In this document: positions 50,515-59,508 of the stretch, piece after piece | Position numbering within the stretch: position 1 is the first letter of the stretch | How the letters are laid out: every line of letters begins with the position of its first letter | Assembly: GCF_038562415.1 (NCBI RefSeq) | Contig: NZ_JBCFBA010000021.1 | Span: 5,951 to 69,950 of the forward strand | Origin: Solidesulfovibrio sp. | GTDB taxonomy: Bacteria > Desulfobacterota > Desulfovibrionia > Desulfovibrionales > Desulfovibrionaceae | Reading direction: 5' to 3' | Length of the DNA: 64,000 nt | Program-made: the position numbers and the translations under genes | Notes under the pieces: model-generated | The model's database searches: none | Told to the model about the DNA's origin: nothing | Seen by the model: only the letters and a program-made list of their open reading frames with translations

Positions 50515-51699
50515 CTAGCAGGTGCAGGCCGGCCTGACCGGCGCCTCCTCGCGGAAGGGCGACATGCGGCGCAGGGTCTCGATGACCCCGGGCAAGGTTT
50601 CGAGCACGAGGTCCACCTCGGCCTCGGTGGTGTAGCGCGACAGGCTGAACCGGATGGAGCCGTGGGCATAGGTGAAAGGCACGCCCATGGCCCGCAGCAC
50701 GTGGGACGGCTCCAGGCTGCCGGAGGTGCAGGCCGAGCCGGAGCTGGCGCAGATGCCGAACTGGTCGAGCATCAAAAGGATCGCCTCGCCCTCGACGTAC
50801 TTGAAGGCGATGCTGGAGGTGTTGGGCAGGCGGTGATCCGGGTCGCCGTTGACGATGCAGTCCGGGACCTTGGCCAGGATGCCCGCTTCCAGGCGGTCGC
50901 GCAGGGCCCTGACCCGGGTGTTCTCGGCGGCGATGTTGTCCTTGGCCAGTTTCATGGCCGTGGCCAGGGCGATGATGCCGGCGGTGTTTTCCGTGCCGGC
51001 CCGACGGCCGCGCTCCTGGTGGCCGCCGATGAGGAACGGCCGAAACGGCGTGCCCTGGCGGACGTAGAGCACGCCCACGCCCTTGGGTGCGTGGAGCTTG
51101 TGGCCGGACAGGGCCAGCATGTCCACGGGAAGTTTCGCAAGGTCGATGTCCACCTTGCCCACGGCCTGGACGGCGTCGGTGTGAAACAGCACGCCGCGCG
51201 CCTTGCACAGCGCCGCGATCTCCGGGATGGGAAAGATGGTCCCGGTCTCGTTGTTGGCGTACATGACCGAGACGATGGCCGTGTCCTTGCGGATCGCCCG
51301 GCCGAGCTCCTCGAGGTCGAGCCGGCCCCGCTCGTCCACGCCGAGGAAGGTGACCTCGTAGCCCTTTTCCTCCAGGTGCTTGGCCAGGCTCAGGACGGCC
51401 GGGTGCTCCACCCGGGTGGTGACCAGGTGGCGCTTGTCCGGATGGGCGGCCAGGGCGCTTAAAATGGCCGTGTTGTCGGATTCCGAGCCGCAGGAGGTGA
51501 AGATGATCTCCTCGGGCCGGGCGCCGAGGACCTCGGCCACGTCGGCCCGGGCCTTTTTCAGCGCCGTGCCCACCTGGCCGCCGAAGGAATGCATGCTCGA
51601 CGGGTTGCCGTAGAGCTGCCCCAGGTAGGGAAGCATGGCCTCCACCACTTCCGGGGCCACCATGGTGGTGGCGTTGTTGTCGAGATAGACCGGGTTCAT
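50515..51699 (-). CDS. nifS: NifS/IscS-type cysteine desulfurase
   Basis: The 394-residue PLP enzyme takes sulfur from cysteine for Fe-S cluster assembly. It starts VYLDNNATTMVAPEV, has a TRVEHPAVL region near residue 98, the PLP lysine in LSGHKLHAPKGVG near 200, and the active-site cysteine in SGSACTSGSLEPSHVL near 325. This short-loop form is the class I (NifS) type. Its start overlaps the nifU stop by 4 bases, so sulfur donor and scaffold are co-translated. Confidence 0.95.
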   Translation of the reverse strand: MNPVYLDNNATTMVAPEVVEAMLPYLGQLYGNPSSMHSFGGQVGTALKKARADVAEVLGARPEEIIFTSCGSESDNTAILSALAAHPDKRHLVTTRVEHPAVLSLAKHLEEKGYEVTFLGVDERGRLDLEELGRAIRKDTAIVSVMYANNETGTIFPIPEIAALCKARGVLFHTDAVQAVGKVDIDLAKLPVDMLALSGHKLHAPKGVGVLYVRQGTPFRPFLIGGHQERGRRAGTENTAGIIALATAMKLAKDNIAAENTRVRALRDRLEAGILAKVPDCIVNGDPDHRLPNTSSIAFKYVEGEAILLMLDQFGICASSGSACTSGSLEPSHVLRAMGVPFTYAHGSIRFSLSRYTTEAEVDLVLETLPGVIETLRRMSPFREEAPVRPACTC

Positions 51700-52541
51700 T
51701 TGCCCGCCTCCCTGACCGTGATGTCGGGTTCCACCAGCTCCTGCAGGCGCTTTTGCACGAAATCGGTCAGCGTCACGTTGCTGACCGGGCAGCCCTTGCA
51801 GGCCCCGCGCAGGGCGACCAGCACCGTCTTGCCGTCGATGTCCACCAGCTCGATGTCGCCGCCGTCCTTTTTGAGGTTGGGCCGGATCTCCTCGTCCATG
51901 ACCTGGGCCACCCGGCGCATGCGTTCGAGGTTGGTCAGGGGCTTGGCGGCCACGGGTTCGGGCGCGGCCGGCGGGGCCTTGCCCAGCTCCTCGTCCAGGA
52001 TGGCCTGCAATTTCTCCTTGCAGTCGCCGCAGCCGCCGCCGGCTTTCGTGAAATCCGTGACCTCCTCGACCGTGGTCAGGCCGTTTTCGCGGATGGCCCG
52101 GCGGATCTGGCCGTCGTAGACGCCGAAGCACTTGCACACCAGTTCGCCCTCGGGCTCGTGCTGTGGGGCCTTCTCGCCCAGGTAGGCGGCCAGGGCCGCT
52201 TCCAGGGCTTCCTGGCCCATGACCGAGCAGTGCATCTTTTCCTTGGGCAGCCCGCCCAGGTAGTCGGCGATGTCCTTGTTGGTGAGCTTTCTGGCCTCCT
52301 CGACGGTCTTGCCCTTGAGCAGTTCCGTGAGCACCGAGCTGGAGGCGATGGCCGAGGCGCAACCGAACGTCTGGAACGTCGCGTCCTCGATGACGCCGGC
52401 ATCATTGATCTTGAGAAAGAGCTTGAGCGCGTCGCCGCAAGCCAGCGATCCGACTTCGCCCACGGCGTTGGCGCCCTCCAGGCTGCCCACGTTTCGGGGA
52501 TGCAGAAAATGATCCCTGACCTTGTCCGTATACTCCCACAT
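51696..52541 (-). CDS. nifU: NifU three-domain Fe-S scaffold protein
   Basis: The 281-residue protein has an IscU-like domain (1-125; cysteines in LACGDALK, FGCASAIASSS and KMHCSVMG), a central [2Fe-2S] BFD-like domain (about 133-185; CKCFGV and CGDC) and a C-terminal NifU domain with GACKGCPVSN near 250. This full NifU form is common in Desulfovibrio-type anaerobes and assembles clusters for many enzymes, including serine dehydratase. It is the first gene of a nifU-nifS pair. No IscR-like gene is in the window. Confidence 0.94.
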   Translation of the reverse strand: MWEYTDKVRDHFLHPRNVGSLEGANAVGEVGSLACGDALKLFLKINDAGVIEDATFQTFGCASAIASSSVLTELLKGKTVEEARKLTNKDIADYLGGLPKEKMHCSVMGQEALEAALAAYLGEKAPQHEPEGELVCKCFGVYDGQIRRAIRENGLTTVEEVTDFTKAGGGCGDCKEKLQAILDEELGKAPPAAPEPVAAKPLTNLERMRRVAQVMDEEIRPNLKKDGGDIELVDIDGKTVLVALRGACKGCPVSNVTLTDFVQKRLQELVEPDITVREAGK

Positions 52542-52834
52542 GCTGTCCTCCGTGCGCGTCTTTCGGCGGGAAGCCGGCGGCGCGAAACCAGTGTAAGCCG
52601 CAAAACGCTCCGGGAAAAGAGGCCGGCCACGTTTTCCGGCCCCCCGGCAATTTCATACCATAGTGAGAGGATTAGCGATGTCAACCGTCGGCTTTACCCG
52701 TTGCCGGGCATGCGCTATGAGGCGATCGGGAAAGACATCGTCTTTCCGCCTTCCCCGACGCCGCCCGCGACGCCCGGGATACCTTGCCCATCACGCGGCG
52801 CGGCGGCCTGGCCGTCGCCCGGGAAGGGGGGAGC

Positions 52835-53212
52835 ATGCTGGAAAAACTCGGGCTCATCGCCCTGGCCGGGGCCGCCGGAACCCTGGCCCGCTACTGGCTT
52901 TCCGGCTTCGTCTACGACCTGGTCGGCCGGGATTTCCCCTGGGGCACGGCGGTGGTCAACATCCTGGGCTGTTTCCTGTTCGGGCTTTTCTGGGAACTGG
53001 GCGAGGACCGGATGCTGCTGCGCACCGAGGCCCGCGTCATCATCCTCACGGGGTTCATGGGCGCCTTCACCACGTTTTCCACGTTCATTTTCGAAAGCGG
53101 CGGATACCTGGAGGACGGGCGCTGGCTGCCGGCCCTGGCCAACGTGACCTTCCAGACCGTGATCGGTTTCGCCGCGCTTTTCGGCGGCCTGATCCTCGGG
53201 CGGATGTTCTAA
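52835..53212 (+). CDS. crcB: Fluoride ion channel CrcB/Fluc
   Basis: The 125-residue four-helix membrane protein forms a dual-topology dimer that exports fluoride. GTLARYWLSGFVYD near residue 13, GTAVVNILGCFLFGLF near 38 (conserved Asn), and TGFMGAFTTFSTFIFE near 72 with the Phe and TFST residues are present. The ATG at 52835 follows a G-rich ribosome site. The DUF190-CBS gene follows after 21 bases. It is divergent from nifU across a 293-base gap in which no fluoride riboswitch core could be recognised. Confidence 0.93.
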   Translation: MLEKLGLIALAGAAGTLARYWLSGFVYDLVGRDFPWGTAVVNILGCFLFGLFWELGEDRMLLRTEARVIILTGFMGAFTTFSTFIFESGGYLEDGRWLPALANVTFQTVIGFAALFGGLILGRMF

Positions 53213-53233
53213 CCGCGCGCGCAAGGAGTCGTC

Positions 53234-54463
53234 ATGGCCGAATATGCCGAAGTCGAACTGCTGCGGGTGTACTGCGGCGAATCCGACCGCACGGACGGGC
53301 GGCCCGTCCACGAGGTTCTGGTGGAACTGGCGCGTCGGCACGGCGCGGCCGGGGCGACGGTGCTGCGCGGCGTGCTGGGCTTCGGGGCCGGCAGCCTGGT
53401 GCACACGGCCAAGCTCCTGCGCCTGTCCGAGGACCTGCCCATGGTGGTGGAGATCGTGGACCGGCCCGAGCGCATCGAGGCGCTTGTACCGCGCATCGAG
53501 GCCGCGACCAAGGGCGGACTCATCACCCGCCAGCGCCTTGTGGCCCATTTCCACTGCCCGGTTCGGGTGCGCGACGTCATGGCGGCGGACGTGGCCACGG
53601 TGCGGGCGGACACGCCCCTGCCCCGGGTGGTGGACCTGCTGGTGGCCAAGGGGGTCAAGGCCGTGCCGGTCCTCGACGCCAAGGGCCGGGTGGTGGGCAT
53701 CGTCACGGGCGGCGACCTGCTGTCGCGCGGCGGCATGGAGGCCCGGCTCTCGCTCCAGGACGCCCTGACCGAGGAGGCGCGCCAAGAGGAACGCGAAAGG
53801 CTCTCCAACCGCACGGCCAGCGACGTCATGACCGCGCCGGTGGCGACCATAAGCGACCGGGCCGGCCTGCGCGAAGCGGCCCAACTCATGATCAAAAAGG
53901 GGCTCAAGCGCCTGCCGGCCCTGGACGCGGCCGGGGAGCTGGTGGGCATCGTCAGCCGGGCCGACATCCTGCGCTCGGCGGCCGACCTGTCCCCGGCGGC
54001 CGAGGCCCTGCCCCGGTTCACGGCCGGGCTGTTCCAACTGGCCCGCGACGTCATGTTCACCGACGTGCCGACGGCCGGGCCGGACACGCCCCTGCCCGAG
54101 GTGGTGTCCCGGCTCGTGGCCTCGCCGCTGCGCCGGGTGGTGGTGGTGGACGCCGCGAACAAGGTGCTCGGCTTGGTGCTCGACAGCGACCTGTTGCGCC
54201 GTTGCGGCCCGGGGCGCAAACCGGGCCTGCTGCGGGCGCTGTTCGGCTTCGGCCAAAACGACGAAGCCGCCTGCCCCCTGGGCACGGCGGCCGAGGTCAT
54301 GGTCGCGGGCGTGCACACCGTGCCCGAGGACGCCTCGCTCATGGACGTGCTGCACAAGATGCTGGCCGCCAAGGTCAAGCGGCTGGTCGTGGTCGACGAC
54401 CACGGCAGGCTGCTCGGCATGGTGGACCGCGAAGCCGTGCTGCGGGTCATCGCCGGCGTGTAA
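53234..54463 (+). CDS. DUF190-CBS fusion protein partnered with CrcB
   Basis: The 409-residue cytosolic protein has an N-terminal DUF190 domain (about 1-100; [33 protein letters not shown]) and four CBS motifs: [15 protein letters not shown] near 110, [14 protein letters not shown] near 195, [15 protein letters not shown] near 271 and [15 protein letters not shown] near 352. CBS pairs bind adenine nucleotides. DUF190 genes are often next to crcB. This suggests nucleotide-linked control of fluoride export or stress response, which is inference. AAGGAG precedes the ATG. Confidence 0.9.
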   Translation: MAEYAEVELLRVYCGESDRTDGRPVHEVLVELARRHGAAGATVLRGVLGFGAGSLVHTAKLLRLSEDLPMVVEIVDRPERIEALVPRIEAATKGGLITRQRLVAHFHCPVRVRDVMAADVATVRADTPLPRVVDLLVAKGVKAVPVLDAKGRVVGIVTGGDLLSRGGMEARLSLQDALTEEARQEERERLSNRTASDVMTAPVATISDRAGLREAAQLMIKKGLKRLPALDAAGELVGIVSRADILRSAADLSPAAEALPRFTAGLFQLARDVMFTDVPTAGPDTPLPEVVSRLVASPLRRVVVVDAANKVLGLVLDSDLLRRCGPGRKPGLLRALFGFGQNDEAACPLGTAAEVMVAGVHTVPEDASLMDVLHKMLAAKVKRLVVVDDHGRLLGMVDREAVLRVIAGV

Positions 54464-54593
54464 GGCCGATTTTCCTTTGCCATGGCCGTCGATTCACGGT
54501 AAGCCCCGGCTCGCCGGGCCGCGCCGGTCCCGTGCCCGGGGCGCCCTCGCCCCACGCCCGGCCAGCCCACACCACACCCAAGGAGCAACACCC

Positions 54594-55010
54594 ATGGAGC
54601 GCACCCTTTCCATCATCAAGCCCGACGCCGTTTCCCGCAACCTGGCCGGGGCCATCCTCAAAATGATCCAGGACGCCGGCCTCAAGGTCGTGGCCGTCAA
54701 GATGATCCAGCTGACCAAGGCGCAGGCCGAGGGCTTCTACGCCGTGCACAAGGAACGGCCGTTCTTCGCCAGCCTGGTCGATTTCATGATCTCCGGCCCG
54801 GTGGTCGTGTCCATCCTCGAAGGCGACGACGCCATCGCCCGCTACCGCACGCTCATGGGCGCCACCAACCCGGAAAAGGCCGAGGCAGGCACCATCCGCA
54901 AGACCTACGCCCTGGACATCGAGAAAAATTCCGTCCACGGCTCCGACGCCCCGGAAACCGCCGCCTTCGAGACCGCCTACTTCTTCAGCGCCCTGGAAAT
55001 GGTGGGTTAG
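54594..55010 (+). CDS. ndk: Nucleoside diphosphate kinase
   Basis: The 138-residue enzyme moves gamma-phosphate between nucleoside tri- and diphosphates through a phospho-His. [15 protein letters not shown] at the start and [15 protein letters not shown] near residue 114 (catalytic His in VHGSD) are diagnostic; the usual NxxHGSD is kept. AAGGAG lies 8 bases before the ATG. proC follows after 4 bases, so the two share a transcript. Confidence 0.96.
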   Translation: MERTLSIIKPDAVSRNLAGAILKMIQDAGLKVVAVKMIQLTKAQAEGFYAVHKERPFFASLVDFMISGPVVVSILEGDDAIARYRTLMGATNPEKAEAGTIRKTYALDIEKNSVHGSDAPETAAFETAYFFSALEMVG

Positions 55011-55014
55011 CTCC

Positions 55015-55815
55015 ATGGCCGCCGTCATCGGTTTTCTCGGCGCGGGCAACATGGGCGCGGCCATCATCAAGGGCCTGGCCGACGTTGCCGCCGTCTCGGC
55101 CCTGGCCTTCGACCTGGACACGGCCAAGGTGGACGCCCTGGCGGGCGCCGGCCTGGCCCAAAAGGCCCCGACCCCGCAAGCCCTGGCGGCGGGCAGCGAC
55201 TACCTGGTCCTGTGCGTCAAGCCGCAGTACCTCGCGGCCGCCATGGAGACCCTGGCCCCGCACCTCAAAGCCGGCACCGTGGTCTGCTCCATCGTGGCCG
55301 GCGTGACCATGGCCCGGCTGCGGGAACTGACGGGGGGGAAATGCCCGGTGGTGCGGGTGATGCCCAACACCCCGGCCCTGGTCGGCGCCGGCCAGTTCGC
55401 CCTGTGCCTGGACGACCCGGACCTGCCGGCCGAGGCGAAAGCCTTCGTGGAAGAGCTTTTCGCCAAGCTCGGCCGCACCTACGTCCTGCACGAAAAATTC
55501 TTCGACGCCTTCACGGGCCTGGCCGGTTCCGGCCCGGCCTACGTGCTCTACTTCATGGAGGCGCTCATCGAATCGGGCGTGTACATGGGCTTTCCCCGGG
55601 ACAAGGCGGCGGACATCGTCACCGGCCTTTTCGCGGGCACGGCCAAACTGGCGGCCAAATCCGGCAACCACCCGAGCCTGTTGCGCGAAATGGTCACCTC
55701 CCCGGCCGGCACCACCATCGAGGCGCTCATGCACCTCGACCGCCAGGCCGTACGGGCGGCGATCATCGACGCGGCCGTGGCCTCGCGGGACCGCTCCAAG
55801 AAACTCGGCGGCTGA
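55015..55815 (+). CDS. proC: Pyrroline-5-carboxylate reductase
   Basis: The 266-residue enzyme reduces pyrroline-5-carboxylate to proline with NAD(P)H. The Rossmann motif IGFLGAGNMGAAIIKGL is at the start; VRVMPNTPALVGAG near residue 117 and the signature LAGSGPAYVLYFMEALIESGV near 165-185, with SPAGTTIEAL near 225, follow. The start is 4 bases after ndk. A strong bidirectional terminator ends the unit. Confidence 0.95.
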   Translation: MAAVIGFLGAGNMGAAIIKGLADVAAVSALAFDLDTAKVDALAGAGLAQKAPTPQALAAGSDYLVLCVKPQYLAAAMETLAPHLKAGTVVCSIVAGVTMARLRELTGGKCPVVRVMPNTPALVGAGQFALCLDDPDLPAEAKAFVEELFAKLGRTYVLHEKFFDAFTGLAGSGPAYVLYFMEALIESGVYMGFPRDKAADIVTGLFAGTAKLAAKSGNHPSLLREMVTSPAGTTIEALMHLDRQAVRAAIIDAAVASRDRSKKLGG

Positions 55816-55837
55816 TACGAGGCCTCCGGCGCATGTA

Positions 55838-55872
55838 AAAAAGCCCTCGTCGCGGCGCGACGAGGGCTTTTT
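55838..55872. terminator. Bidirectional terminator between proC and csp
   Basis: A 16-base perfect stem (55838-55853 with 55857-55872) begins with A-run and ends with T5 on each strand, with a 3-base loop. It ends proC on the plus strand and the cold shock gene on the minus strand. Confidence 0.9.
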
Positions 55873-55901
55873 GCGGTATGTTGGTTGGACGGGAGGCGGC
55901 C

Positions 55902-56108
55902 TCAGGCGGATTTCACCACATTGGTGGCCTTGGGACCCCGTTCGCCCTGGATGATTTCAAAGCGTACGAGTTCCCCTTCGCGCAAGGTGCGAAAGCCCTC
56001 ACCCTCGATCGACGAATAGTGGACGAACACGTCGTCCTCGCCCTCGCGCGTGATGAAACCATAGCCCTTCTTGTCACTGAACCATTTGACGGTGCCTTCG
56101 AATCCCAT
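55902..56108 (-). CDS. Cold shock domain protein
   Basis: The 68-residue single cold shock domain has both RNA-binding motifs, KGYGFIT (RNP1) and VFVHYSSI (RNP2). [15 protein letters not shown] at the start is typical of the CspA family, which melts RNA structure. CAGGAGGG lies about 8 bases before the ATG. A leader of up to 150 bases follows upstream before cbiB, long enough for cold-responsive 5' UTR folding, but no specific element is identifiable. Confidence 0.94.
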   Translation of the reverse strand: MGFEGTVKWFSDKKGYGFITREGEDDVFVHYSSIEGEGFRTLREGELVRFEIIQGERGPKATNVVKSA

Positions 56109-56258
56109 ACATCTGCCCTCCTGAAAAAAATCGTAGTATAGGCGTTAGCATCTTCGTCACAAATGCGTCAACAAAAAACGCGCGACCCTGACATGTCGTT
56201 AATGCAACATATGAACCACCCGTATCGATTCCGCCAAACATCACGGTCTGAATAGGAA

Positions 56259-57188
56259 TTACAAATAAAGGCCCGCTAAAAAAATAATTATCACTGCAAA
56301 CAGAAGGCCGGCGCCAACCACCATTCGATCAAGTTTGGCATAACGCGCCGCATTCCAGGCCGCGCCGGGCGGCCCCATGATCGGCTTGATCACACGCGCC
56401 CCGAAATACGTCGCCTCCCCCCCCATGGCGGCGCCGCACAGCCAGGCCGCCGCGGCCATGGGCCAGCCGGCATTGGGGCTGGCGCTTTTTCGCGCGTCCC
56501 GGCGCACGTCGGCCAGGCGCACGGCCCGCCCCAGGCCCAGGAGCCAGGCGGCGCACCACATGGCGCCCACCGTGAGCCGGGCCGGCAGCCAGGCCAGGAC
56601 GTCGTCGGCCCGGGCGGCGAAAAAGCCCAGCCGCACGTAGCGCGGCGTGCGGTAGCCCCACATGGAATCGGCGGTGCTGACGGCCTTGTAGGCCCACAGC
56701 CCGGCCGGGCCGGAAACCGCCAGCCAGAAAAGCGGCGCCACGAAGGCGTCGTTGGCGTTTTCGGCCACGGACTCGGCCAGGGCCCGCCACAGGCCGTCCG
56801 CGTCCAGGGCGGACACGTCGCGGCTGACCAGGCCGGCCACCACGGCCCGGGCGTCTTCCGTTCGGTTGGCTTCCAAAAACCGTGCCGCCCGGCGCCCCTC
56901 GCGCAACAGCCCGCCCAGGGCCAGGCCGGCGTAGGCGAAATAGAGCCCGGCCAGCCAGCCCACCAACGGCAGGCCGGCCAGTCCCCGGACCAGCCCGGCG
57001 CTGGCCGCCGCGACCAGCAGGACGCCGGCCGCCCCGAACAGGCGGTTGCGCCAGCCAAGCCCGTCGGCCAGCCGGTCCAGGCCGGCATAGGCCGCGCCGA
57101 TGGCCCGCACGGGATGGGGCAGGCGCGGCGGGTCGCCACACAGCAGGTCCAAGGCCACGGCCAACAGGAGGAGGAGCGTTTCGGACAT
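56259..57188 (-). CDS. cbiB: Adenosylcobinamide-phosphate synthase CbiB/CobD
   Basis: The 309-residue inner-membrane protein attaches aminopropanol (phosphate) to adenosylcobyric acid in cobalamin synthesis. It begins LLLLLAVALDLLCGDPPRLPHPVRAIG (hallmark DxxxGDPP..HPVR), has VAENANDAFVAPLFW near residue 140, and DSMWGYRTPRY near 172. Several helices are visible. Two ATGs (57188 and 57191) are adjacent; the ribosome site is weak. No cobalamin riboswitch motif is seen upstream. It is not clustered with other cobalamin genes here. Confidence 0.93.
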   Translation of the reverse strand: MSETLLLLLAVALDLLCGDPPRLPHPVRAIGAAYAGLDRLADGLGWRNRLFGAAGVLLVAAASAGLVRGLAGLPLVGWLAGLYFAYAGLALGGLLREGRRAARFLEANRTEDARAVVAGLVSRDVSALDADGLWRALAESVAENANDAFVAPLFWLAVSGPAGLWAYKAVSTADSMWGYRTPRYVRLGFFAARADDVLAWLPARLTVGAMWCAAWLLGLGRAVRLADVRRDARKSASPNAGWPMAAAAWLCGAAMGGEATYFGARVIKPIMGPPGAAWNAARYAKLDRMVVGAGLLFAVIIIFLAGLYL

Positions 57189-57318
57189 CATTGTTTCCGG
57201 CATTCGGGTTGTGACCGTCATGATGGGGGGCAGCGGACAGCGCGCGGCCGTTCCAGCCATTATGGAACGTGCGGCAACGCCTTCCAGAAAACGTGACCCG
57301 TCCCCCCTGCGGGGAGGT

Positions 57319-57343
57319 CCAGGAGGGGATCATCCCCTCCTGG
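57319..57343. repeat. REP-like palindrome with flanking direct repeats
   Basis: CCAGGAGGGGA and its complement (57319-57329, 57333-57343) flank three bases. The 14-base unit TGGCCGCCGGAGGC occurs right beside it (57341-57354) and again at 57381-57394. It lies in the 240-base gap between cbiB and queH. No T-run is present. The GC-rich look is that of the dispersed intergenic palindromes common in such genomes. Confidence 0.5.
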
Positions 57344-57428
57344 CCGCCGGAGGCTTCCCTTGCTGCCCTTCGCCTTGCCCTGGCCGCCGGAGGCGTTCCC
57401 TCCCCACACTCCCCGCCCTCTCCCCGGC

Positions 57429-57986
57429 CTACTCGCCCACGGGCGGCTGGCGCAGCTTCTTGGCGTAGCGGTCGAGTTCGCTCAGCAGGCAGCCGCAGTA
57501 GGGCTGGCGGTAGATGTTCCACTCCCGGGACAGGGCCACGCCCTCGTCCCAGTGGACGCGGAAATCCCGGTAGTGGAAGGGCACGCCATGGGCTTGCGCC
57601 CTGGCGTCGCCCAGGGCGGCGAGCAGGTCGTGGTCCTGGTACTTGCTGTAGAGCAGCGACGAGGTGAAGGCGTCGCAGCCCAGCGCCCGGGCCGTGGCCG
57701 CGGCCCGGTCCAGGCGCTCGTCCCAGCACGGCGGACACCGGCCGGCCGGATCGGCCAGGGACCGGCGCAGGTGAGGCAACGGATCGTAGGCGTCGTAGCG
57801 CACGGCCACGTCCAGGATGCCGGCCACGGCGGCCACGCCCTCGCGGCGGCGCAGGTACTCCATGGCCGGCTGGATGTTGGGATTGTAAAAGAGCCCCACG
57901 ACGGTCCAGCCGGCCTCCTGGAGGCGCTTTACGGGCGCGATGGCGCAGGGGCCGCAGCAGATGTGGAGCAGGATCCGCCCGGCCAT
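57429..57986 (-). CDS. queH: Epoxyqueuosine reductase QueH
   Basis: The 185-residue protein performs the last step of queuosine synthesis, reducing epoxyqueuosine in tRNA. It has the vicinal Cys pair in LLHICCGPCAIAPV near residue 10, NPNIQPAMEYLRR near 35, RCPPCWDERL near 82, SSLLYSKYQDHD near 107 and the C-terminal CGCLLS near 163, giving the iron-sulfur and metal ligands of the QueH (DUF208) family. Its start is 4 bases after the rng stop, forming an operon with it. Confidence 0.92.
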   Translation of the reverse strand: MAGRILLHICCGPCAIAPVKRLQEAGWTVVGLFYNPNIQPAMEYLRRREGVAAVAGILDVAVRYDAYDPLPHLRRSLADPAGRCPPCWDERLDRAAATARALGCDAFTSSLLYSKYQDHDLLAALGDARAQAHGVPFHYRDFRVHWDEGVALSREWNIYRQPYCGCLLSELDRYAKKLRQPPVGE

Positions 57987-57990
57987 GGCG

Positions 57991-59451
57991 CTAGAGGGGG
58001 GCGATGATGATCTTTTTCTTGAATTCCTCTTCCATGGCCGAAAGCCGCGCCCGCTTGTGGTTGAGCAGGTACAGGGCCAGTTCCTCGCCGACCTTGGCCG
58101 TGACGGTCTCCTGCCCACTGTCCTTGCGCATCTGGCGGTAGATGTCCTTGAGCACGGTGAGCGCCTGCCACTCGTGGTTGCGCCGCTGGCCCGAGCCCCG
58201 GCAGCAGGGGCAGGGTTCGGAGGTGATGGACAGGGCCGAGGAGCCCAGGCGCTGGCGCACGATTTCGAGCAGCCCGAAGCGCGAGATGCGCCCCACGTCG
58301 GTGCGGGCCCGGTCGGACTTAAACGCCGCCCGCAGGGTCTTTTCCACCTCGGCCACGTGCTTGCGGTCCTTCATCTCGATGAAGTCGATGACCACCTGGC
58401 CGCCGATGTCGCGCAGGCGCAACTGCCGCGCGATCTCCTCGGCCGCCTCGACGTTGGTTTTAAGGGCCATCTCGCGGAAATTCGATTCGCCGCCGATCTT
58501 GCCGGAGTTGATGTCCACGGCCGTGAGGGCCTCGGCGTGGTCGAAGACGAGCACGCCGCCGCTGGGTAGCGTCACCTCGCGGCCGTAGAGCTGCTCGATC
58601 TGCTTGCGCAGGTTGAAGCGGTCCCACAGGGGCACGTCCATGTCGGTGTGCTGTTTGACGATGCCCGGGCGGCGCGGATAGACGAGGGTGGCCATCTCGG
58701 CCACGCGCTCGGCCGTCTCGGGCTCGTCCACCCAGATCTCGCCCACCTCGTCGGTGAGGTAGTCGCGCACGGCCCGCGACGACAGGTCGAGCTCCTGGTA
58801 GATCAGGTTCGGCGTCTCGGCCGTGGTGCCGCGCTGGCGCACCTCCTTCCACAGGCGCTTCAGATAGGACAGGTCGCGCTCCAGGGACGTCTTGGACTGG
58901 GACAGGGCGGCGGTGCGCACGATGATCCCCAGGCCCTCGTCGAGTTTGAGGCCGGCGATGGCCTCCTTGAGGCGCTTGCGCTCGGTCTCGTCCTCGATCT
59001 TGCGCGAAACGCCCCGCTGCTCGCGGCCCGGGGTGAGCACGAAATAGCGGCCGGGCAGGGACAGGTAGGTGGTCAGGAAGGCGCCCTTGTGGCCGGTGGG
59101 CTCCTTGACGACCTGGACGAGCAGTTCCTGGCCCTTTTTGAGCGCCTTCTGGATGGGCGGGTATTTGGGGCGGCGCTCGCCGGTGTGGACGACCTGGTAG
59201 TATTCGGGGTGGACCTCGTCGATCTGCAGGAAACCGTTGCGCTCGGCGCCGTAATTGATGAAGGCGGCCTGGAGGGCGGGATCGATGTTGTGGATTTTCC
59301 CCTTGTAGATGTGGCCGCGCGTCTTGGCCTGGTGGACCATCTCCACGTAGTATTCGATCAGCACGCCGTCCTCGGCCACGGCCACTTCGACCTGTTCGCC
59401 GGGCAGCACGCCGATGAACATCTTCTGTTTTCGTTTGCTTCCTCTGCTCAT
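57991..59451 (-). CDS. rng: Ribonuclease G/E family endoribonuclease
   Basis: The 486-residue enzyme cleaves AU-rich single-stranded RNA in rRNA processing and mRNA decay. An S1 domain is at about 35-120, then the DNase I-like catalytic region with FDHAEALTAVDINSGK (Asp) and IVIDFIEM-type metal Asp (QVVIDFIEMKDRKH), and the Zn-link CPCCRGSGQ near residue 405. It lacks the long RNase E C-terminal scaffold. The ATG at 59451 is chosen; a GTG two codons earlier is also possible. It leads the rng-queH operon. Confidence 0.93.
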   Translation of the reverse strand: MSRGSKRKQKMFIGVLPGEQVEVAVAEDGVLIEYYVEMVHQAKTRGHIYKGKIHNIDPALQAAFINYGAERNGFLQIDEVHPEYYQVVHTGERRPKYPPIQKALKKGQELLVQVVKEPTGHKGAFLTTYLSLPGRYFVLTPGREQRGVSRKIEDETERKRLKEAIAGLKLDEGLGIIVRTAALSQSKTSLERDLSYLKRLWKEVRQRGTTAETPNLIYQELDLSSRAVRDYLTDEVGEIWVDEPETAERVAEMATLVYPRRPGIVKQHTDMDVPLWDRFNLRKQIEQLYGREVTLPSGGVLVFDHAEALTAVDINSGKIGGESNFREMALKTNVEAAEEIARQLRLRDIGGQVVIDFIEMKDRKHVAEVEKTLRAAFKSDRARTDVGRISRFGLLEIVRQRLGSSALSITSEPCPCCRGSGQRRNHEWQALTVLKDIYRQMRKDSGQETVTAKVGEELALYLLNHKRARLSAMEEEFKKKIIIAPL

Positions 59452-59508
59452 CGTCACAAAACTCCCTGCCGCCGGCGCGTCGGCGCCGGGGCGAAATGTG
59501 TTTTCCGG

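Noticed and set aside
52542-52834. Possible fluoride riboswitch before crcB
   Set aside because: A GGCGATCGG segment recalls the crcB motif, but the expected GAUGG core and downstream GAUG...CUCCUAC element are not present.
57189-57428. Possible cobalamin riboswitch before cbiB
   Set aside because: No B12-box (GCCACTG-like) sequence could be found on the minus strand; only REP-like repeats are visible.
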